A stretch of DNA of 47,837 bases from Bacteroidaceae bacterium (GCA_017522135.1 JAFXAB010000020.1:1-47837); one strand, 5' to 3'. Counted from the stretch's first letter, positions 8,494-17,419 are shown. A program made the numbers and translations. Notes: generated from the letters alone by a model not told the origin.

Positions 8494-8919
8494 TTATATC
8501 TTTGGTCTTATGTAAAATACAAATGTTTGTTTTATCTTGTTACGCATTGTCCATAGCAAGAAATAGTATGGCACGAGTATCACCAATGTCGATATACCTG
8601 CAACAGCCTCGTTGGCGGTGTAGTATGTTGTCAGTAAGAGGGTTGTCAAGGCTATTGCAAGGGGTATTACTATCGCCAAGATAAGTGCTTTGTAGCCCAA
8701 TGCGGTGCGACCATATATTTCTACTTGCTCTCCTATGGCAAATTTTTTCTCGCCGGATATAGCTTCGATGCACTTTTCCTTGCTTTCGGCAACAGTACAT
8801 AGAGTGGCAGCCTTGCAGGTTGCGCAGGCCGACTGTTGCACAATCTTTACCAAGTATTTATTCTCGGCAATTTGTGCTACGATTGTTCCGTCGTGCTCTA
8901 TGTAGTTGCGGTTATTCAT
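8494..8919 (-). CDS. rseC: RseC/SoxR-reducing-system family membrane protein
   Basis: A 141-residue protein from the ATG at 8919. The N-terminal domain carries CATCKAATLC and a further cysteine (CxxCxxxxxC...C pattern), followed by two membrane helices (about residues 76-95 and 105-125). This is the RseC/MucC family, usually the first gene of rnf operons in Bacteroidetes; its exact role in Rnf assembly or redox sensing is not established. The start overlaps the upstream gene's stop by 8 bp and the stop is 4 bp from rnfB, so it is almost certainly co-transcribed with rnf. Confidence 0.85.
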   Translation of the reverse strand: MNNRNYIEHDGTIVAQIAENKYLVKIVQQSACATCKAATLCTVAESKEKCIEAISGEKKFAIGEQVEIYGRTALGYKALILAIVIPLAIALTTLLLTTYYTANEAVAGISTLVILVPYYFLLWTMRNKIKQTFVFYIRPKI

Positions 8920-9814
8920 AACTGTGGTTGGCTGTTTCGGTGTGTGTCGTATCTCTTTTCTCTCCCTGTGCTCTTTGTCCTATGCGTTGCAGCTTCTCGA
9001 AATTTTTTGTACCAAAATATTGAGTATATAATTCTCGGTACTCATCGCTTTGTTGTATAACCGATATCCAACGGTTGAGGCTGTCGCATAAAATAGTACT
9101 TTCAGGGCGCATTACCCAAGACATAAATTGGGTAAAACCTATGGCTGTATCGTAATTGATATTGTCGTAGTTGGCAGCAATCATAGCAGCATTTACTTCA
9201 TCGCATACAGCATAGTCTATTGCTCCTGTTGCAACAAGTCGGACAAGGCTGTCACAATTGTGGTTGTGTGTCTCGCAAATGTGTATGGTGTTGCCTGTCT
9301 CTTGTGCCAGATTTTCTATGCGCAATCGGGTAGGTGAATCTTGCACAATATGCAAGGTGCAACCCTGCAAGTCGAGTTGGTTGCGTATACTTACATTGCC
9401 TGTCGAGTCGGTACGTTGTATGAGTACTTGTTTGTTGAGGGATAGGGGTTTGGAAAATAGATATTTGTTTGTGTTGTAGCTTGTTATGGGTGTCTGACAT
9501 GCTACAACGTCGTAGGTGCGATTGTTGAGTTTCTGCATGCACCGAGACATACTTGTTTCATGGTGCAATTTTACATCCCATCCCGAGAGGCGTTTCAACA
9601 TCTGCAACAACTCGTAGTCATATCCTGTGATACTGTCGTTTATGATGTTATACGATAGCGGAGAGTGGTACATACCCACATTCAATACACCGTGAGTCGC
9701 TATCTGGGGATAGTCGCGAGGGGTATTGTTATGTTGTATTATGATTGTAGATGCAATAGCCAATATCAAGGCTATAGCTACAATATGTAACCACTTTCTG
9801 CCTCTTTCTTTCAT
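8912..9814 (-). CDS. Membrane-anchored extracytoplasmic solute-binding (SBP_bac_3/MltF-N-like) protein
   Basis: About 300 residues from the ATG at 9814; an in-frame TTG at 9832 is less likely. A single hydrophobic segment near residues 9-26 (WLHIVAIALILAIASTIII) anchors a periplasmic domain of the amino-acid-binding-protein type: GVLNVGMYHSPLSY, YDYELLQMLKRLSGWDVKL, YDVVACQTP, and a late FTQFMSWVMRPES. This layout matches the N-terminal module of MltF, but no lytic transglycosylase domain follows; the protein ends in a charged tail. Stand-alone forms of this fold bind small molecules. It lies 7 bp after the porin gene and overlaps rseC by 8 bp, so it belongs to the rnf transcription unit. Its ligand is unknown. 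Confidence 0.7.
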   Translation of the reverse strand: MKERGRKWLHIVAIALILAIASTIIIQHNNTPRDYPQIATHGVLNVGMYHSPLSYNIINDSITGYDYELLQMLKRLSGWDVKLHHETSMSRCMQKLNNRTYDVVACQTPITSYNTNKYLFSKPLSLNKQVLIQRTDSTGNVSIRNQLDLQGCTLHIVQDSPTRLRIENLAQETGNTIHICETHNHNCDSLVRLVATGAIDYAVCDEVNAAMIAANYDNINYDTAIGFTQFMSWVMRPESTILCDSLNRWISVIQQSDEYRELYTQYFGTKNFEKLQRIGQRAQGEKRDTTHTETANHSYE

Positions 9815-9821
9815 TTGTTGC

Positions 9822-11855
9822 TTAGTTTGCAAAGTCTACCGATACGCCCAATTGCAGCATTGCCGGATTGAGAGGATAGTGGGGTATTGAGAAATAATTG
9901 TTTCCACCCAGCCATCCTTGATTCATGTGCGAGTACATGATATAAAAGCGTGCTTTCTTGAGCTTGGCATTGATATATGCGTTCATAAAAGGATAGTTGC
10001 CTATTTCTATTTCATCTTGATTATATCGTGCTATGAGAGCGGGTTGATATGCAGGGGCTTTGAAGGCCGAGTACCAATTACAATCTACGCCAACTTGTAG
10101 ATGCAGTACCTTGGCAATGGGAAAGAGTAGATAGAAGTTTCCGTATGCACTGAATGTGGGTAATGGCAATACTTGCTTGTTGGATGATAGTTGGTAGGTA
10201 CCCTCAAGATCAAGGTGGAAAATACTCACCTTGAAGTTTTGTTTGATAGTAGCACTTATTACTTGTATATTGGCACTCTCTTGTCGAGGCATGCACTCAT
10301 TGTCAAAGTAGATGTAGTTCTGTATATTCTCCAGTCCGGCCTGTATGTATGTTCCTGTCTTTGGAAATGATATTTCGCCACAGATGCGCAGACGTCGTGT
10401 TTTGCCGAAATCGTTATCCCATATAAAGTGGTTTGAGACGTATTGTTTGTAGAAGTACGAGGGTGTTGTGTTCTTGAATAAAATGTTACCTTGTATGCTC
10501 AGCGAGTCGTTCCATACAGGTATCTTTGTGCCCACCTTACCGGTAATATCGAGGTCGCCCAATACAGCGTCTACAAGTCCTACACGAGCATTGGCCTCGT
10601 AAGTGAGCCATGCACCTTGTCGCTTCCACAATTGTCCGCCCACCCACAAGGCGTGTTGTGTGGTATGTGCTGCTATGTCATAGTTGGGCAGTGGTGTCAA
10701 GTTGGGTATCTCTTCTGTATTGGGTCTTGTTGTATCGCTTACCTGATTGTAGCCACGTATTTCATAAGTAATGTATGCTCCCAATCCCATTGGGAAGTAT
10801 TTGCTCAACCCCTCATGAACGGTGATGCCTATTGTGTTGGCAACAGCCCAATAGCTCGACAATTCATTGGTGCCTTTATCCGAGAGGTAGGTGTTGCGAA
10901 AAAAATCCAAATCTTCTTTGACCGATTTGTTGACAAATCGGTGTGAAGCACCTTCGTATGTGAGAGTGTGTACAATGCTCGACACAGGCACAAATTGTTC
11001 GACCAACACAGTATCTTCTTCGCTCTCTTTCACATCTTTATAGTAACCCAGGTTGTATCGGTGTGTGAGGTACAAATCATGACCTATGAGGTGGGTAAAT
11101 GCTTGTGATAAATTGGTAGGAATGGTGCGACCATCTACTTTTGTGTCGCCTCCTTGCAACGATGCCGGGTCGAGTATAAAGTCGTCGTTGGTGATGCCTC
11201 CATTTTCGGCGGCAATATAGTCATAATGATTAAATGCAGCTTGTATCTGATATCGTTGTCCTATATAGCTGGTAAACAGACGGTAAGAAAACTCTTTGTC
11301 GGCTTGGTGGTTATATTGTCCTTTGCCTACGACATAGTTGATGCCTCCTCCTACTTGTATTTGCTTATTGACATTGGCCGAGAATGTAGCTGATAGGTTG
11401 TCTTGACCTGTGTCGCCCGAGCTTCCTGTGTGGTATGATATTTGAGTAAATGGCAGGCGTGTATTGTACCATTCAAAGTTTGATGGGTCGCGCATCCAAT
11501 GGTGAAAGGGTTCTTTGAAGAAGAACAAGTCGGACTCGGGTCGCTCAAAGTAGATGTTGTTGTAACTTGGTGAACCCAAGTTGCCGGTTGTTGCATAAGA
11601 AAGAGAGTAGGCATTGGCAAGGTCGGTACGGTAGAAATTGAGCAATAGCGTATCGAGGGGAACGCGGTAACGCTCTCCCAACGGCAGTATGTCGCGCCAT
11701 GCAGTAGGATTGGGTTGGGGGATAGTATCCTTCTTGCTCTTGGATAGAGATGTGTTCTCACGCGATACAGGCGTTGCCATCCGTGGTGCTTGTGCCTGCA
11801 TCTCCACTATCATTCCCACTACTGCAAGTAATATGGCCAATATCCTATACTTCAT
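9822..11855 (-). CDS. Putative outer-membrane porin (Porin_10-like beta-barrel)
   Basis: 677 residues from the ATG at 11855. This start gives a signal peptide (MKYRILAILLAVVGMIVEMQAQA) and a short leader behind a -7 box; a longer reading to 11882 would overlap that box. The mature protein has an N-terminal segment with WRDILPLGERYRVPLDTLLLNFYRTD followed by many aromatic, alternating beta strands. The end is SHMNQGWLGGNNYFSIPHYPLNPAMLQLGVSVDFAN, closing with aromatic residues as in outer-membrane barrels. Size and overall pattern fit the Bacteroidetes 'putative porin' family. It is the first gene of a run continuing through the solute-binding-like gene into rseC-rnf. Substrate is unknown. Confidence 0.72.
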   Translation of the reverse strand: MKYRILAILLAVVGMIVEMQAQAPRMATPVSRENTSLSKSKKDTIPQPNPTAWRDILPLGERYRVPLDTLLLNFYRTDLANAYSLSYATTGNLGSPSYNNIYFERPESDLFFFKEPFHHWMRDPSNFEWYNTRLPFTQISYHTGSSGDTGQDNLSATFSANVNKQIQVGGGINYVVGKGQYNHQADKEFSYRLFTSYIGQRYQIQAAFNHYDYIAAENGGITNDDFILDPASLQGGDTKVDGRTIPTNLSQAFTHLIGHDLYLTHRYNLGYYKDVKESEEDTVLVEQFVPVSSIVHTLTYEGASHRFVNKSVKEDLDFFRNTYLSDKGTNELSSYWAVANTIGITVHEGLSKYFPMGLGAYITYEIRGYNQVSDTTRPNTEEIPNLTPLPNYDIAAHTTQHALWVGGQLWKRQGAWLTYEANARVGLVDAVLGDLDITGKVGTKIPVWNDSLSIQGNILFKNTTPSYFYKQYVSNHFIWDNDFGKTRRLRICGEISFPKTGTYIQAGLENIQNYIYFDNECMPRQESANIQVISATIKQNFKVSIFHLDLEGTYQLSSNKQVLPLPTFSAYGNFYLLFPIAKVLHLQVGVDCNWYSAFKAPAYQPALIARYNQDEIEIGNYPFMNAYINAKLKKARFYIMYSHMNQGWLGGNNYFSIPHYPLNPAMLQLGVSVDFAN

Positions 11856-11863
11856 TTCTTTTA

Positions 11864-11871
11864 CAAAGGTA
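11864..11871 (-). promoter_or_regulatory. -7 box for the porin-rnf transcription unit
   Basis: The minus strand reads TACCTTTG, an exact TAnnTTTG match, ending only 8 nt before the porin ATG at 11855. If used, the leader would be only a few nucleotides long. No clear -33 TTG is present. It lies in the short gap (11856-11932) after the xpt stop. Confidence 0.5.
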
Positions 11872-11932
11872 GAATAAAACAACTTATCGTATCTGCTTTG
11901 TTACGTTATTTTGCCTTTATTAAAAATCATTT

Positions 11933-12502
11933 TCAATCGCAAAACTTTATACACTTGTTACTTAGCTCTTCGATACGAGCAAGCGACTCAACGTGGATGC
12001 CTCTTTTGCGCAGCTTATCTCCACCTTCCTGAAAACTCTTCTCTATGACAAATCCCATGCCTACAAGTGTAGCACCCGATTGATCTACAATATCAATAAG
12101 CGATTCTGCCGCACTACCGTAGGCCAAAAAATCGTCTATGCACAATATGCGGTCGCCGGGTTTGATGTATTCGCTGTTTACAACTATGTTATAGTCAATG
12201 TTCTTGGTAAACGAATGTACCTGACTTTGCAACGCTTTGTCCATCGTGCAAGGCTTGGCTTTCTTGGCAAATATTACAGGAATACCCATGCAGTACCCTG
12301 TCATTACAGCGGGTGCTATACCGCTGGCCTCTATGGTGAGTATTTTGTTGGCTCGTGAGTAGGCAAAGCGTCGAGCAAACTCTACGCCTATTTCCATAAG
12401 TAGCTGCGTGTCAAGCTGATGATTGATAAAGCTATCTACTATCAGAACACCTTCAGCCGGACACTTCCCATCTTGCAGTATGCGTTGTTTGAGTATTTCC
12501 AT
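11933..12502 (-). CDS. xpt: Xanthine phosphoribosyltransferase
   Basis: A 189-residue protein from the ATG at 12502. It matches the Xpt family along its whole length: [18 protein letters not shown] at the start, [13 protein letters not shown], and the PRPP-binding loop [13 protein letters not shown]. It converts xanthine plus PRPP to XMP in the cytoplasm for purine salvage. The length is standard (about 190). It has its own promoter-like boxes; no purine riboswitch fits into the short leader. It is followed after 77 bp by the porin gene, which has its own -7 box. Confidence 0.93.
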   Translation of the reverse strand: MEILKQRILQDGKCPAEGVLIVDSFINHQLDTQLLMEIGVEFARRFAYSRANKILTIEASGIAPAVMTGYCMGIPVIFAKKAKPCTMDKALQSQVHSFTKNIDYNIVVNSEYIKPGDRILCIDDFLAYGSAAESLIDIVDQSGATLVGMGFVIEKSFQEGGDKLRKRGIHVESLARIEELSNKCIKFCD

Positions 12503-12509
12503 TGGGTTG

Positions 12510-12531
12510 CAAATTTAATTGTGCAAAATTA
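12510..12531 (-). promoter_or_regulatory. Two candidate -7 boxes for xpt
   Basis: The minus strand carries TAATTTTG (12531-12524) and TAAATTTG (12517-12510), both exact TAnnTTTG matches. They lie 21 and 7 nt from the xpt ATG. Only the upstream one leaves a normal leader. A matching -33 element is not obvious for either. Confidence 0.45.
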
Positions 12532-12579
12532 GTAAAAAAAATCTATTTGCATAGCGAGTTTGGTATGGGCAATGATAAG

Positions 12580-12604
12580 AAAAAAGACATGCCTTGCGGG
12601 CATG
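12580..12604 (-). terminator. Terminator after the acyl-CoA ligase gene
   Basis: Inverted repeat CATGCC (12588-12593) / GGCATG (12599-12604) around a 5-nt loop. On the minus strand it is followed by UCUUUUUU (A run 12580-12585). It lies 35 bp past the ligase stop and separates it from xpt. Confidence 0.75.
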
Positions 12605-12638
12605 CCTTTTCTGTATCGAGGTGATGTAATATGGTAGC

Positions 12639-14285
12639 TTATTTGTACATAAAACGGCGGATGCTGCGCTTGGGCGTTTTTTCAAACTCCTCATCGCGAA
12701 GTTCTATCTTAATGATGCGTGAATACGCGGGCAATTGCTTGTTGAGTTCGTTGCGGTTGTCAAGAACAATTTGTTTTACCGCATCGGCATCAAGACCATC
12801 TTGCTTGCCTTTTTCGTAGTCGGGGTAGATGAGTGCCACCAATTGACCCTCTCGATCTACAACCAACGACTCGGCTACATAAGGCATGTTGTTGATCTTC
12901 TCTTCAATCTCCTCGGGATATATGTTTTGACCCGATGGGCCGAGAATGAGGTTCTTGTTGCGACCACGAATGTAGAGGAAACCATCTTTGTCGAACACGC
13001 ATAGGTCGCCGGTATTCATCCAGCCATCTTTGAATGTCGATTGGGTAGCCTCGTCGTTCTTGTAGTAGCCGAGCATGGTATTTGTACCGCGTACCCACAG
13101 TTCGCCCACCTCGTCGTTTTCTTGTAGGGGAACGATGCGCGCTTCCATGCGATCTACAATCTTACCACATGACGCTTTCTTTATATCGTACCAAGGTGCG
13201 TATGCAATGAGGGGCGCACATTCGGTCATGCCATAGCCCACTGTGTAGGGGAACTTCATGCGACGCAAGAGGTCTTCTATCTCGCCGTTGAGGGCTGCTC
13301 CACCCAATACTATCATCTCCAATTTACCACCAAAGGCACCGATAAGTTGCTTGCGCACCTTCGAGAGGATAAGGTTGCTTACACCGGGTATGTGCAAGAG
13401 TATCTTCATGAGGGGCTTTTGCAGTACGGGAAGTACTTTCGAGCGGATTATCTTCTCAAGAATAAGAGGTACAGCAATGATGAGCTTGGGTTGAACTTGG
13501 GCAAATGCTGCCATGAGAATTTTGGGTGAAGGAGTCTTACCCAAGAAGTATACATAGCAACCCTTACACAAGGGGAAGAGCATTTCAATAGCCAATCCAT
13601 ACATGTGTGCCAGAGGCAACATGTTGATCATACCATCGTCGGCCTTGAGGTAAGTGATGTTGTCGATGGCAAAACGCACGTTCGACCACAAGGCTCGGTA
13701 GGGCAATATCACACCCTTTGAGAAGCCTGTAGAGCCCGATGTGTAGTTGATAAGTGCTATTTCCTCGGGTTGTTCGTCGTGTACCACTACATCATCTTTG
13801 CCAAATCCGTTGGGATATTTTTCGGCAAAATGTTTCTCGATGTTTTGAATATAATCGGCCAACTTTGCATCTTTGCAGTATACTGCTTTGTTGTCACCGA
13901 GTTGTATTACGACCTCTAATGCACCCATTTCGCTAAGGGTTACATTGTTGATTGTAGTGTCATCGGCCCATAACATGCGAGCGTCGGAGTGATTGACAAT
14001 ATTGTGTATGCTTTCGGCCTTAAAGTCGTTGAGGATGGGTACAGGCACAGCTCCATAAGTCATTGATGCAAGGAATGCAATAGACCAACTTGCCGAGTTG
14101 CGTCCGCACAAGGCTATTTTATCTTGAGGCTTGATGCCGGCTTCTTGAAGGACAAGGTGTAGTTGTGCTATCTTCTCGGCCATCTCACGATATGTAAGTG
14201 GCTCTTTTCCTGCGTCGCACAAGGCCTTGTGATCCCAATTTTTGAGGATACTGCTTTTGAGTAGTTGATTTAATGAGTCTGTCAT
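12639..14285 (-). CDS. AMP-forming long-chain acyl-CoA ligase family protein
   Basis: 548 residues from the ATG at 14285; the reading can be extended to a TTG at 14303, which is less likely. The P-loop-like AMP-binding motif INYTSGSTGFSKGV is near residue 190. The adenylation core continues with YGMTECAPLIAY, ELWVRGTNTMLGYY, WMNTGDLCVFDKDGFLYIRGRNKNLI and a C-terminal lysine region EFEKTPKRSIRRFMYK. This set identifies the ANL superfamily, closest in layout to long-chain fatty-acid-CoA ligases, which activate fatty acids with ATP and CoA. A single gene with its own strong promoter and terminator. Chain length or use of an ACP instead of CoA cannot be read from sequence. Confidence 0.85.
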   Translation of the reverse strand: MTDSLNQLLKSSILKNWDHKALCDAGKEPLTYREMAEKIAQLHLVLQEAGIKPQDKIALCGRNSASWSIAFLASMTYGAVPVPILNDFKAESIHNIVNHSDARMLWADDTTINNVTLSEMGALEVVIQLGDNKAVYCKDAKLADYIQNIEKHFAEKYPNGFGKDDVVVHDEQPEEIALINYTSGSTGFSKGVILPYRALWSNVRFAIDNITYLKADDGMINMLPLAHMYGLAIEMLFPLCKGCYVYFLGKTPSPKILMAAFAQVQPKLIIAVPLILEKIIRSKVLPVLQKPLMKILLHIPGVSNLILSKVRKQLIGAFGGKLEMIVLGGAALNGEIEDLLRRMKFPYTVGYGMTECAPLIAYAPWYDIKKASCGKIVDRMEARIVPLQENDEVGELWVRGTNTMLGYYKNDEATQSTFKDGWMNTGDLCVFDKDGFLYIRGRNKNLILGPSGQNIYPEEIEEKINNMPYVAESLVVDREGQLVALIYPDYEKGKQDGLDADAVKQIVLDNRNELNKQLPAYSRIIKIELRDEEFEKTPKRSIRRFMYK

Positions 14286-14398
14286 ATTATTCTTTTTATG
14301 CAAGCATCCGTTTGTAGCTTTTTGATAGGTATCTTTTTATACTATAGAACGTTTGATGCTGATTATTGGTTGTGATTGGTAATTGTTGAATTTTGCAA

Positions 14399-14429
14399 CA
14401 AAAATAATGAAAGCGATGTGAATATCAAA
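14399..14429 (-). promoter_or_regulatory. Full Bacteroidetes-type promoter of the acyl-CoA ligase gene
   Basis: On the minus strand TTTG (14429-14426), a 19-bp spacer, then TATTTTTG (14406-14399). Both elements match the -33/-7 consensus with standard spacing. Transcription should start near 14393, leaving a leader of about 110 nt before the ATG at 14285. Confidence 0.7.
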
Positions 14430-14510
14430 ATATATTTAAAACTTTTTTACAGATATTTGAGCGTGTGGTATATTTCTGTTTTTTGTGTCGAAGACAGTTA
14501 TACTTGATGC

Positions 14511-16286
14511 CTAATTTTTGCGCAACGTGAAGAGTATGTCAAGACCGCCGCCTTGTGCATTTTTGGCCATAATTTCACCTCCATGAAACAGTACGGCATT
14601 CTTGACAATGGCGAGTCCAAGTCCGGTTCCTCCCAACTTGCGTGAGCGACCTTTGTCTACGCGGTAAAATCGTTCAAACAGGCGATTGAGGTGTGCTTCT
14701 TCTACTCCTACACCGTTGTCGGCAAATGATATATAATAGTGTTGGTTGTCGGTGTGATAGCAGTTGATGGTTATCTCTGTATTATATCCAGCGTAGGCTA
14801 TAGAGTTGTCTATGAGGTTGCGGAAGATAGAGTATAGCAATGATATGTTGCCTTTGAGCGGCATGTCGGGTTGTATGCCCAATGTGTTGATGCGCATTGA
14901 CTTGTTGTCTAATGATGTTGCCGAATCGGATATGGCTTCTTTGATGATGGAGTAGAGGTCTGTGTTTTGAGAGTCATATACTTCCGATGTCTCGTCGAGG
15001 CGATTGAGGATTGAGATGTCGTTGAGCAGGTCTGATAATCGTCGCGATTGTGCATAGCTTCTTTCAAGAAATTGTTGTTGCTTGTCGGCACTTATTCCCG
15101 GTGTGTCGAGTATTGTTTCAAGATAACCCCTTATGCTGCTTACCGGTGTCTTGAGCTCATGAGCGATATTTTGAGTAAGTTGCTTTTGTACAAGGTCTTC
15201 ACGCTCTCGCTCGGTGTTGTCAAAGATGGAAATTTCGAAAGAGTGATCATGAAAGCGTATACCTCTTACGATAAAGTGCAATCCGTTTTTTGATATGTCT
15301 ATTTGTTTTATCTCGGTAGGATTGCTATTCTCTATTGTATTGTCCGGGGCGGTAACGTATTCTATAATTTCTTGTAGAGCCGGCTCGGTAAAAACCTCTT
15401 CAAGGTTGTCGTCCAATGTGCGGTCGGTGATATGATTGGTGTATTGTATAAACAGGTTGTTTGATACTATCATCTTGCGGTCGTGGGTAAAGATGGCTAT
15501 ACCTTCGCGTGAGAGCTGTATATGTGCGAGCAGTTTCTCTTCTTGCAGGGTCAGTTCTTCACGTGCTTTGCGTATTTCATCATAGTTTTCACGCAGATTT
15601 TGTGTAATTCGTCCCAGTGTACTTGTGTCGTCATATATGGTGTTGTCGAGAGGTAGATTTAATTTGGCTTTTTCGGCCAACTCTTCCAAGTTCAAGATAG
15701 ATCGTCCCAGCAAATGGCAGTAAACAAACAATACAACGACAAACATACCTGCGATTATAATAAGTATGTATCTAAAGAGAGGGTCGACGTGGAGTATGTC
15801 CGAGACGGTTTCGTCGTATGGTATAGATGTGCGTATGACGTAATTCTCATGCCTGTATGCTACGTAGAAGTAGGTGTCCTTGAGTGTCTCGGAATAACGT
15901 ATCGAATAGCTGTTTTTTTTACTGTTAATGGCACTTTTTATCTCGGGACGGTCTATGTGCGATTGACTTATGGCTTGCGACGTGCCATTATCAAGCAATA
16001 CCTTGCCTGTGTCAATATCTATAATGGTGAGTCGGTAAGGATAGTTGCTGAATGAGTTGGCCGTGAGGCTGTTGTTGTTGGGTAGGTCGTTTCCTTGATG
16101 CTTGTCTAACAAATTGGCCACATGGTAATTGTACTCTTGCATGAGCCTGTAAAGGTTGTTGTATCGTATGTTTTTTTCTTGGTAGTATTGCAAAGACATG
16201 GTTATGGCGACAAACAAGATGAAAAAGCCACTGATGGATAGAAACAGCTCTTTCTGGAAAGGAATGTTTTTTTTATGAAGTACCAT
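14511..16286 (-). CDS. Transmembrane sensor histidine kinase (PhoR-like)
   Basis: A 591-residue kinase from the ATG at 16286. Helix 1 is about residues 14-32, followed by a periplasmic sensor domain of roughly 140 residues and helix 2 at 173-190. A HAMP/PAS-like linker comes next (PAS-like 250-355). HisKA has H376 in NIAHELKTPVSSIRGYL, and HATPase_c has N-box NLIDNSIAYAG, DNGVGV and GGTGLGLAIV. It should autophosphorylate on H376 and signal to the response regulator encoded 16 bp upstream. The ligand is unknown; the domain layout is that of Bacteroidetes PhoR/RprX-type kinases. Confidence 0.9.
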   Translation of the reverse strand: MVLHKKNIPFQKELFLSISGFFILFVAITMSLQYYQEKNIRYNNLYRLMQEYNYHVANLLDKHQGNDLPNNNSLTANSFSNYPYRLTIIDIDTGKVLLDNGTSQAISQSHIDRPEIKSAINSKKNSYSIRYSETLKDTYFYVAYRHENYVIRTSIPYDETVSDILHVDPLFRYILIIIAGMFVVVLFVYCHLLGRSILNLEELAEKAKLNLPLDNTIYDDTSTLGRITQNLRENYDEIRKAREELTLQEEKLLAHIQLSREGIAIFTHDRKMIVSNNLFIQYTNHITDRTLDDNLEEVFTEPALQEIIEYVTAPDNTIENSNPTEIKQIDISKNGLHFIVRGIRFHDHSFEISIFDNTEREREDLVQKQLTQNIAHELKTPVSSIRGYLETILDTPGISADKQQQFLERSYAQSRRLSDLLNDISILNRLDETSEVYDSQNTDLYSIIKEAISDSATSLDNKSMRINTLGIQPDMPLKGNISLLYSIFRNLIDNSIAYAGYNTEITINCYHTDNQHYYISFADNGVGVEEAHLNRLFERFYRVDKGRSRKLGGTGLGLAIVKNAVLFHGGEIMAKNAQGGGLDILFTLRKN

Positions 16287-16302
16287 GAATTACAAGTTGC
16301 GT

Positions 16303-16986
16303 TTATGTTTCGAAACAATACCCATATCCCAGTCGGGTGACAATATTACTGTCGTAAGGTACAACCTTTTTGCGCAGGCGGGTAATGTTGACATCTATAG
16401 TGCGGTCGAGAACGTAGGCTTCGTCGCTCCATATTTGAGAGAGTATCTCTTCTCGTGAAAACACTTGACCTTGATGTTCAAGCAGAAGGCGCAATATTTC
16501 AAACTCTTTCTTGGTGAGAGGCTTTTCGATATTATCTATATAGCATTTCTTGCTACGCAGGTCGAGGCGCAGTGTTTCGTATACGATTTCGTCTTTCGAT
16601 AGCTCGTTGGTCGACTTGGAGCGGCGCAGTAATGCTTTGACACGAGCCTGTACCTCGCGGATGGAGAAGGGCTTGGATATATAGTCGTCACCACCAAGGT
16701 TAAATCCGGTTATCATGTCGTTTTCCGAGTCTTTGGCGGTGATAAATATAATGGGTATGTGCTTGAGTGTATCGCTCCTACGTATGATAGAGGCCATCAT
16801 AAAACCACTTATATCACCCATCATTACATCAAGAAGAATAAGATCGTAACATTGCAGATTGAGTGCAAGAGCCTCTTCGGCCGAGTGAGCTGTGTCGACA
16901 ATATAGCCGTCGGTTTCGAGGTTGAACTTTAAGATTTCGCACAGATCTTCCTCGTCGTCGGTTACCAATATTCGATAGGGTTTCAT
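16303..16986 (-). CDS. OmpR/PhoB-family response regulator
   Basis: A 227-residue protein from the ATG at 16986. The receiver domain has acidic pocket residues D10/D11, phospho-acceptor D53 (LILLDVMMGD), a conserved T/A and K (FITAKD), and SKPFSIREVQARVKALLRR. The C-terminal winged helix carries the OmpR signature KEFEILRLLLEHQGQVFSREEILSQIW and VDVNITRLRKK-like sequence. It is co-transcribed with the kinase downstream. Targets are unknown. Confidence 0.92.
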   Translation of the reverse strand: MKPYRILVTDDEEDLCEILKFNLETDGYIVDTAHSAEEALALNLQCYDLILLDVMMGDISGFMMASIIRRSDTLKHIPIIFITAKDSENDMITGFNLGGDDYISKPFSIREVQARVKALLRRSKSTNELSKDEIVYETLRLDLRSKKCYIDNIEKPLTKKEFEILRLLLEHQGQVFSREEILSQIWSDEAYVLDRTIDVNITRLRKKVVPYDSNIVTRLGYGYCFET

Positions 16987-17040
16987 ATCGTATCTATTTT
17001 TGCATTACAAAATTGCGAAATAATTATTACAATGGTGTGA

Positions 17041-17072
17041 CAAAGATAATTTTCTTTATAAAAGATGTCAAT
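17041..17072 (-). promoter_or_regulatory. Promoter of the two-component operon
   Basis: The minus strand has TATCTTTG (17048-17041), an exact -7 match. A TTG at 17071-17069, about 20 bp further up, fits a -33 element. The start site is expected near 17036, about 50 nt before the regulator ATG. The gap 16987-17431 otherwise holds the umuDC control region; a 70-codon plus-strand reading in it is not credible as a gene. Confidence 0.6.
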
Positions 17073-17339
17073 CGTGTTTGTAATTTTTGTTTACCCGTAA
17101 AACGAATTGTCTTCTTCGATATGGACGTCTATAGCTACTCGATAGTACCAGTCTTGTGCATTATACTTTACATAAAACAAGCTGCACATCGGCAGTCAAA
17201 CTGTATTGGCAAATTTGTTAGATAAGTGTTCGATATAACCCATTGAAAGCAAGAATCAAAGTAACGGGATAGTAACGAAACTTTGTTATTTCTTGGCTTT
17301 TCATGGGCATTTGATGGCACAGCAACATCTTGGCAAACA

Positions 17340-17357
17340 CTGTTAAATCGCTAACAG
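17340..17357. promoter_or_regulatory. Inverted repeat upstream of umuDC
   Basis: CTGTTA (17340-17345) and TAACAG (17352-17357) form a perfect 6-bp dyad with a 6-bp spacer, about 45 bp upstream of the umuD -7 box. It could be a regulator site. The arms are short, so chance is possible. Confidence 0.3.
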
Positions 17358-17402
17358 ACAACATTCTTTTTCTGTTTCACACTCACTTTCGTTTCTTTGT
17401 CT

Positions 17403-17419
17403 TATCTTTGTGACAAAGA
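17403..17419 (+). promoter_or_regulatory. umuDC -7 box overlapped by a palindromic operator candidate
   Basis: TATCTTTG (17403-17410) is an exact -7 match 22 nt before the umuD ATG. The same bases take part in a 15-bp palindrome: TCTTTGT (17405-17411), one G, ACAAAGA (17413-17419). A further TTTCTTTGT copy lies at 17392-17400. A repressor bound here would block the promoter. No canonical -33 TTTG is at the right distance. Confidence 0.5.

Noticed and set aside
9814..9832. TTG start for the solute-binding-like protein overlapping the porin gene
   Set aside because: An ATG at 9814 begins directly before the basic residues and membrane anchor and removes the overlap.
12503..12531. Purine riboswitch before xpt
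   Set aside because: The leader is too short and no three-way junction or conserved loops are present.
17013..17225. 70-codon plus-strand frame in the regulator-umuDC gap
   Set aside because: Overlaps the two-component promoter, has no promoter of its own and no recognisable motif.
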